From: Charina bottae
Lineage: Eukaryota; Chordata; Lepidosauria; Squamata; Charinaidae
DNA length: 64,000 bases
Direction of reading: 5' to 3'
Assembly (NCBI GenBank): GCA_023362775.1
Contig: JALMGJ010000006.1
Span: 59,921,501 to 59,985,500 of the forward strand
In this document: piece by piece, positions 52,201 through 61,200 of the stretch
Numbering within the stretch: position 1 is the stretch's first letter
How the letters are laid out: every line of letters begins with the position of its first letter
Translations under genes and position numbers: made by a program
The notes under the pieces: model-generated
Told to the model about the DNA's origin: nothing
Seen by the model: the letters and a program-made list of their open reading frames with translations, nothing else
Database searches by the model: none

Positions 52201-55200
52201 GACAGTACTGTGCAAATAATATTTATATCAAAAAGCATCCGATTTCATTACCCGCATCTTGCTGAGATTTCTGTAGTCATAATAGCTTTCATATTGCTCA
52301 GCAATCTTCCTGCATAATATAATGCCATTTTCCCAGCACTGTAGACAAATAAGAAAGAGGAATTTTTGTCAGAGAGAAGAATCTGAAGGTTTTTAGCTGT
52401 TCAAAACAGATTTTCAAGTGTCTCCTGTTAGCAATACAACCTAACCTTAACAATCACTAACATTATCCAACAGGAAGAGATCAGCTGCTTATGAAAATTA
52501 AATTGCACTCATACTGTAGGTCAGAGCTTTCCAAACTTTTCATGTTGGTGACACACTTTTTAGACATGCATCATTTCGTGACACACTCTTACAGCAGGGC
52601 ACAAAGCAGGCACTAGGACATAGCTTTCCAAACTGTGTGTCGGGACACGTTAGTGTGTCGGCTGCAGAGTCTGGGTGTGTCGCGGCTGCTGCTACCTCCA
52701 AGCCCTGCCAGGATTCCGCGCAGGTCCTAGTGCCTGCCTTGTGCCTTGCTGCCTCCAAACCTGCCCTGCCAGGATTCCGTGCAGGTCCTAGTGCCTGCCT
52801 TGTGCCTTGCTGCCTCCAAACCTGCCCTGCCAGGATTCCACGCAGGTCCTAGTGCCTGCCTTGTGCCCTGCTGCCTCCAAACCTGCCCTGCCAGGATTCC
52901 GCACAGGTCCTAGTGCCTGCCTTGTGCCTTGCTGCCTCCAAACCTGCTATGATTCTGCACAGGTCCTAGTGCCTGCTTTGTGCCCTGCTGTAAGAGTGTG
53001 TCACGAAATGATGCATGTCTAAAAAGTGTGTCACCAACATGAAAAGTTTGGAAAGCTCTGCACTAGGACCTGTGCGGAATCATAGCAGGTTTGGAGGCAG
53101 CAAGGCACAAGGCAGGAACTAGGACCTACCTGGAATCCTGGCAGAGCTCGGAGGCAGCAGCAGCCGCGACACACCCAGACACTGCAGCCGACACACTAAT
53201 GTGTCCCGACACACAGTTTGGAAAGCTATGCTGTAGGTGCTTAGAACAACTGACTTGCCAGATATATGGATTGTCCCATTCATGTACTACTGAATATCAC
53301 TGGCAGAACTATGCACACAGTCTTAATCAAATATTTGATAAATGTATGCATAGAGGAGAGTCAGAAGGTACTGTTGATGCTGGTTTAAATCACTTTGCTC
53401 CTTGAAGCAGAGATAAAATATTGGATTTCCCCTCCACTAGGACCAAAATTTTAATACACTTCGCTTGATTAATGCTTGCAACATGCTGTATCAACAGTTC
53501 TCCCGACATTAGGCCAATTAAAATACACATGTTCGGGCTTGGGAATATAGGCCAGGTCCATATGATCATTATTCTTCATAAGACCCAATTCATTGCAAGG
53601 ATACAGAGAAATTCAATTCTCCTCTACATATAGGCTTCTCAAAAAATATTTATTTATTTATTTTACTTTAAAACACTCAAAACAAAATTTTATGTAAAAC
53701 TTATTTTAACACTATTTTCCTAAAGGGCATACCACCATTAAAGAGGAAGCAGTTCTATAGTACAAAGTTCCTCAAGATCCATCCCACTCTCTATGCATCA
53801 GTGTGGCTGTTATGGAGGCATTTACATAAAACTGCACAATGATCCAAGGACTGGGAACTGCTGTACACAGAAGCCTGAGTGACAGGAGGAAATCGGCAGG
53901 GACAAGGGGCAGGTAACACTGTATGCATCATGACATCATTGTGCAAATATATATTTGAGTCATGTGGTGCAGGTAGGTAACTAACTTATTTGCAAAATGA
54001 TGATGTCATTTTGATGTCATTGTGGCTTCTACCAGATGCCTATGCATGGAAGTGTATGTGAAGGCTGGTATTCATTGATCCAGATATTTGTGATAAAGTC
54101 TCTACTTCTCTACTTGTGTCTTGTAGGGGGAGAGGGATGGAGGGAGAACAAAGTCAAAGATATGTCCCCACTTTCTTATTCTTCACACTGAGAGACTGGG
54201 TTGTATCTGCATAAATTTTAATACAACAAAACTAGATCCCAAGAAGAGGCTTTTAGACACAAAATGGGTAGGAATACCCACAGGGTTTTTCAATCTTACC
54301 ATGAATTGCTTCTATAAGACTGTTTAGTTTCCAAAGTAATTTGTCAAGTGCCACGGGTTCTGCTCATCAGGAAACAAAAAGCCCAAACCTCTTGTAGAAA
54401 CAGTTGTGTGGCTCTTTCTATCCCAATTCAACAGGGTTTTAGGACACAGCAGAAATTAAACAGCCAATCAAAATATATTAAATCCCTAATCAAAACCTCG
54501 TTCATATTTTATCATGACAATTGGAGTGCACAAGCTTTTTAGCTAAGGTAGTGAAATCTGAAATATAATCAATTTTTATCAATGTAGACCCTGTCATTTT
54601 AAGCACATTATAGAATTTAAAAATATGTAATACAGCTCATAAATCAACACAACAGGGCACAGTAGGTACAAATGTTGGATCAAAGATGAATCACTTGTTT
54701 TAGAAAGCATTATCGCAATTTCAATTATGTGAACCTATATGAAAGATACTTATTAAATGAAATATGTGTGCTGAGTACAGGCTGAAATTTTCCATAATAG
54801 CCAACTGCAGACTTCGTATGAGTATGTGCAATTTAATTTACATATCAAATATGCTGTATAAAGCAGCCTAAAAGAGTAGATTGCAAGCATTATTAATAAT
54901 CAATTGTTTAAAAGAAGGAATAGCAGCAAATAAAAAAAAAATAGCAGCCCAAACTCTCTTACTTTTCCCCTGTCAAAATTCTGGATGATAGTGAGATGAA
55001 GATATTCTTTGCGCTGCCATTCTGTCTGCATTGGATAGTTCAGGAATTCCCGCAATGGTCTGTCTGACCATTCCAACAGTTCATCATATAGCAATAGGGT
55101 ATAAGCAGCCTCTGTCATGTTTTACAAATAAACATGAAACAAATTAGGTGTATACACAGTAACAGAAACATATGTATTCCAGAAATAATTAATATGTTTC

Positions 55201-58200
55201 TAATTAATTTGCTCCTTAGTGTTAAGGCTGCAACTACATTCAGATGTCAGGATGAATTAATGGGAATGAATCAAGCTTTGCCTATTCATGTTTCTCCTCC
55301 TTTCCCTCTTTCCTGCAGGAGACCAGATGCTTTTGCTTCTGATTTTATTTACTGTAACTGTAATTTAGTACTACATACAAACACTATTATTAATCTTAAC
55401 ACTGGATTATTGCAAAACAGTTTCAGACAAACTATAGTTAAGCTTAGCCATACTTTGCAGAGTTTTAATAATGCAACACAAGTGGTCAATCGAAAGTAGA
55501 TACAAACATTTCTGACCTACTACTCAAAAGGGATATCAGGGAGGGAGAAGAACGTGCAAAATGCAGATGGAGGGTAGACTCTTTTTTCTCACAATAAATT
55601 ATTCTATTCTGAGATAGTTGAATGCAACATTCATATTCACAATCTTTCCCCTACTTTCCTTCCTGCTTTGTCTTCTGTGCCTAGGAAGATTAAGACCATT
55701 TCGCAAGCGCAACAGCAGCATGGTAATCTTAATGATCCTCCTTTAGATGATAAAGGGACTTAGAAATAACATCTCAAAATAACCATGACCTAGCCCCAGG
55801 TGCAAGGTCACACAGCCACCTAGAAACATATTTAAGGATTCCCTTACTAACTTTGCTCAGACTGAAGAAGCTCCTTGGATAAGGAGCAAAACGTTTCCAC
55901 TGAGAAAATAGAAATCCAGTTGACATGATTCAAGCTACAGACAATTCCACCTGGATGACTGAGAACCTTCATAGACATATTCATATTCACATATTTATTT
56001 GCAGTAAGGTTTCTTAAGAGGAACTCCATAGCCATCTTTTACACAGATTGACATACTCAGAATAATGTTAGAATAAAAAATAGGCTTTCCTTTTTTATAA
56101 TGTAAAATACAAAGAACATGGAACACACATACACACATAACACACACATCCCATGTATTTGGAAAAAGGGGGAAACTGCAATTACAATAAGATAACTGGT
56201 GGCTATATAAATCTGATTGCATCTCCCTAAAGTCAACAGAAGTCTAAAAGGAGTGAAAAAAATTAGACAACTCCCCAGGACTGCAGCTAGGGTCCGTGTC
56301 ACCTGGGGCAAACACAGATTGCACCCCCCCCCATGGGTTGGTGAGGGAGGTGTTGTCATTTTGGTGCCCCTCCAGCGCGGTGCCCGGGGCACATGCCCCG
56401 CTTGCCCCCCCTACTTGCGGCCCTGCACCTCCCTCCCAATTTCTTAAATTACTATCAACTATTATTCAGATAAAGTTCAAGTCTCAAAAGGGAGTCCATC
56501 AGCACATTCTAGGTCAAATGTATAACACACTGCCACAGTTTAAATATGATTAATTTCAGTTCTATGCAAAGACCCTCCAATGACAGAGAAAATTCCCGAG
56601 CAATGGAACTGTCATTTGAAGCTGTACCCACTGTCAGAAGTTTGAGGAAAGATTTAAAGTTGACATTAAAGGCACAAATCAGCTAAAGTATGGCAAAATC
56701 TACTAGTATTTAGGGATTTAAACTTTGCCACTTCTATTCATAAAAGATCTCCAAGAAGGCAAATACTTCACTTGTTCAAAGATTTTACATTATGCTGGAG
56801 ATATTTGGGTTTGGAGGTATTACAGTTGGTTGACCGAACAGTATTCTCAACTTCTAACAGGTTTATAAGAATCTCATTCCTAATTACGTTTGATTATTTT
56901 TAACTGACTTTTTCTTTGAGACAAGAAAGATCTTCATCCTGAAATCTATACTTTCAGAGAGAAAATATTTCCTCCCTTCTTTATATTTTGTTATTATTCT
57001 GAAAATGACAAACTATAGTAGTCACAAATCATAGTTTGCTTTCAGTCCAAAATTTGAAACCAAACAATGGACAATTATTTTCCACGCTGATTTTGTCCAA
57101 TCTGCCTTGTCAAAATAAACTTTTCTTAGAAAATAAAAATGTTACATGAAACACAGAAGGGCTTCTGTCTTCACCTTAATATGCTGATATACACAACTGG
57201 CATAAAACAGTTTTGTTGTCTGAAGTGGAACACAAAATGTATGCCCTCTTACCCTATCGTAATGGTACACAGCATCCACACCCAACCAAGTTATTTTGTC
57301 ATCTGAAGAATAAAATGTGCTTCTCCCACTTCCTGACATTAATAATAGAATAATAAATTATCATCCCATTTTTCTAATAACAGAGATGATCTAGTTAATA
57401 TACATTAAGAATATTTCCAAAAATATTTTGTCCAGATTATTTTGAAGAAATATTTACCTGTAAAGTTTTGTGCTTTTAGGTGCAGATCATATAGTTTATG
57501 TATGTATCTAATGTACATCTCTTCCTTGTTCAGCTCTGTTTTGTAAAAATTCTGGAACAGAAGCAAATTGTGAAATACCATTACAACAGATCATATAACT
57601 ATATTCTACAAACCACTCAAGTTGACTCTGGTGCTCTCTATCCTGAAAACGATGTGAAGGTTTTGCCTTAAATGGTGGAGGGGAAACTAGAAAAACTGAC
57701 TCTGTGGAACGCTCTCACAAATCTTAAGCAATTAGTTTATATTTTAAAAATTAAATAAAAAGGAAAGGAATATGTTGTATGGCTGACTATATGTACATAA
57801 CATATTGAACTCATAATGTATATAGATGTTTAAAAAGTTCAGAATTTTTATTTAAATCCTTGAATAATCATTGATCATAAATAGGCTACTTTCCTAAGCT
57901 CAGGCATTACATCATACTCCCACAAAATAGAGACACGCTAGTGATATTATCAGAAGGAGTGGAACTGTTCTTTGCTTGTTTTTCTTCCTTATTTTTCAGC
58001 ATTTTTAAAGTGTAGAAATAGGAGCAGAATGGTTTAAGGAAGCAAAAAAAAAAAAGACCTCTCTCCCAAAATCATGCCACCAAAATTCAGGAGCAAAATG
58101 GTTATTTAAGCAAACGGTCAAAGATAGACTGCCAGAGGCCTCCAATTCCCATATCCACCTTTTAAAAAACAAAAACAACATTTTTGTTCCAAAAAACCTG

Positions 58201-61200
58201 CCATATGTGATATCCATGATTCATGCATGGGGCTGAATGCTTTGTCCAGCTTTGTGACTATTTTATTACATTACTGGACCAGAGCTAATGTTAAAGCTTT
58301 AGACATAGATGCTCTTGCACTAATCAACCTATATAGTTTTTTTCTTGGAATTTATGTTAATTATTCTGATAATGAAGCATATGTTAAATGAGTGTGACAT
58401 AAGAAAGCTCTATGTACATGTATGCCTAACAAAAAAATGTTTGTGGAACTCAGAGATAGGTATACCTTGTGTGGTGATGATGGATCTATTCATATATGAA
58501 TGAGACATCATAAAACAATATATTTCTAAACAAACTGCTACTCACAACTAGCTTAAGAGCATGAGCGTTATACCCTCGACTCAATTTCCATCTATTACAA
58601 ATAGCTATTTTAAATAATAATGTTATTTTTAGACATGGAAGTGTGCAAAAATTACATTTAAAAAAAATCTCTTGAAGCAAAACTTTGTCTTTTTGAACTA
58701 AGCTGCACAAAGAAGAAAATGCAGAAAGTGATCATAAATGTGGGCCGTAAGTTTTTAAATCAAATAGAATTGTGCGCTGACATGCTATTTGCCCCTGTGA
58801 TCATTCCAAAGACATTATTCGGTCTTTCCCATCACTTCAACTTGTAGCATTTACAGAAAATCCACTTTCACTCAGGATCCCTGTGATCCACAAGCATCAC
58901 TGCAATGCATCAAAAATACTCTTGTTGACAGCCAGAAAAGACTACATTACATAGTCTGCGTGAAATAGAGCTGTAGGAGTCAACTACTGCAAACTAAAAC
59001 TAGCATTGTTACCTTTTAATTTCATGAACTGAAATACTGGAATTGTCTCCCAAGGGGAGAGGCAGGATTGTAAGTCATGCCTACGTTCATATACATCAGG
59101 AAAAGCTAATCAAAGATATCCGAGATTGAAGGTAAAGTATTTACCAAATGCTAAGTCCATATTGAAAAGAGTAATGGAAGAAAAGAGCAGTTGGAGCCCA
59201 TGCCTTAGATGAAGAAATGCCTGCAATTAAAATGTCACCAAGGCTTCAGACTTCTTACTCTGATAAGCTCTTGCTGTTAACAGCCTGTTTGGCTCTTCAA
59301 ATAAATGGCACAAGTTTGGATGTTTCTAGCCCCTTCTTGCTTTTCTTTACGAAAAAGGCTTTTCCTTTCATATATCTGGATATTAGAATAAATACTTTGG
59401 AAACTGACAGGGACTGCCACAGATTAATGCAAATGATTCTGAAATAGCATTGTGGGCTCTGAATCTGAAAACTCACATCAACGTTCCGGTTCAGCCACAG
59501 CATTTATGGGCCTCCAACGGACAAACATCTCTTAGCACAGTTGCTCACAAGGACATTGGTAGAACAAAGTGCATTTTTATATGTTTTGATGAGGTTTGTC
59601 ACATTATTAGAAAAATCTTTCTCATCTAGTCAAAAATAAGGACATCTGATTTCAGTTGGGCTTATTCCATGTAAATGTGTATCATATTATATACACATTT
59701 ATATATTTAAAAATATTTTTAATTTCCATATGAATCTAAAGTTGTCAGATTTGACAAAAAAAAACCCTAAATGCCATACACCCTGGCCTGATACCTTTCA
59801 TTATGATACTAATAAGATAACCAATAATTCCATTGAATAACATGAAAACTATGATTCTCTCACCATTGTTATGTTTGGCAGGTATACTAAATCATGATAC
59901 TTTAACTACTTAAAGTGGATATTATTTATTCTTAGGATTGTTTTTGTGTATTTTTTATTGTAGTAGACTATCCTGTGAACTTTTACATTTAGTGGCAGAT
60001 GTACACAAAAAACAACAAAATGTTCATCCGGACCACAAACGTTTCATCAAACATTAACAGCTTCAGCCACAGCAGTGACTGAAAAATAACCTACATGGAA
60101 TTAAATAGAGTACAAGAATTGAATTGAATTGAATTGAATTGAATTGAATTGAATTGAATTGAATTGAACTGAACTGAACCTAGTAAGTAAGTAGAGTCTC
60201 TTATAAGAGTAGATAAAGTATAATTGATTTATTTAAGGGAGAGTGTGATACAGCAGTTAGTACTGAAGTAGGACTAGGATTGAGAGCCAGTTTGGTGTAG
60301 TGGTTAAGGCACCTGGCTAGAAACCAGAAGACCATGAGTTCTAGTCCCGCCTTAGGCACAAAGCCAGCTGGGCGACCTTGGACCAGTCACTTTCTCTCGG
60401 CCCTAGGAAGGAGGCAATGGCAAGCCACTTCTGAAAAATCTTGCCAAGAAAACTGCAGGGACTTCTCCAGGCAGTCTCCGAGAATCTGACATGATTGAAC
60501 GGATTAAAAAAAGAAAAGGACTAGGGTTGAATTGGGGAGAGCAGGTTCAGATTCCAGCAGGGCCATGAAGCTCTCTGAAACACTTTAGGCTGGCTAGTAG
60601 AATCATCTGTTCTCTTTTCCCTCCTCTAGTAAAGTCTAGTAGAAAGTAATAAGCTCTAATATATCCCTTTATTCCTGGATTTGCACTCCCCCCCCCCCCC
60701 GCATACTTCCAAAGACATTGACTAGGTGACTATCAATATATATTCAAATGTAACATGAATATTTTGTACTTTTAAAATAGGCTTTGAATTCATTGGTGTA
60801 CATCACTCATGCAGTAGAATTTGCACTTCTAATCTCTCTGGAAAGTAGGCTATTTAAGAATATGCTTCTCAACTAAGCTTTGAGATTTTTCAAATGAAAC
60901 AGCAAGATATCCAGAATCAAAGAGATACACACCAACAAGCTGACAGTACAGCCAATCTTTTTTCCATCCACTTCTCCCATTTTCATGCAGTCCCTGGGCA
61001 TGGGGAAAACATTTGAATGAAATATTATACAGAAAAATTAATTATGCAGATCATATTAAATGATATATCAAGATAATTTTTATTAAGAGATTCATATACA
61101 CTACAGATTCAAGAATATGTTCAGACTGTAAGGTAGAATGCAAAATGAGTTTTAAAAATGAATTAAGTTAAAGTCAACTAAAGGAATATGTAGCTGCAAT

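Noticed and set aside
52637..53022. Open frames with repeated Cys/Pro-rich peptides
   Set aside because: They are readings of the 61-bp tandem units in the hAT MITE.
55134..55499. 121-codon frame upstream of a DOCK4 exon
   Set aside because: Runs on the opposite strand, random composition, no splice sites or domain.
59217..59447. 76-codon plus frame with a hydrophobic stretch
   Set aside because: Lies within a DOCK4 intron with no exon signals; antisense frame equally long.
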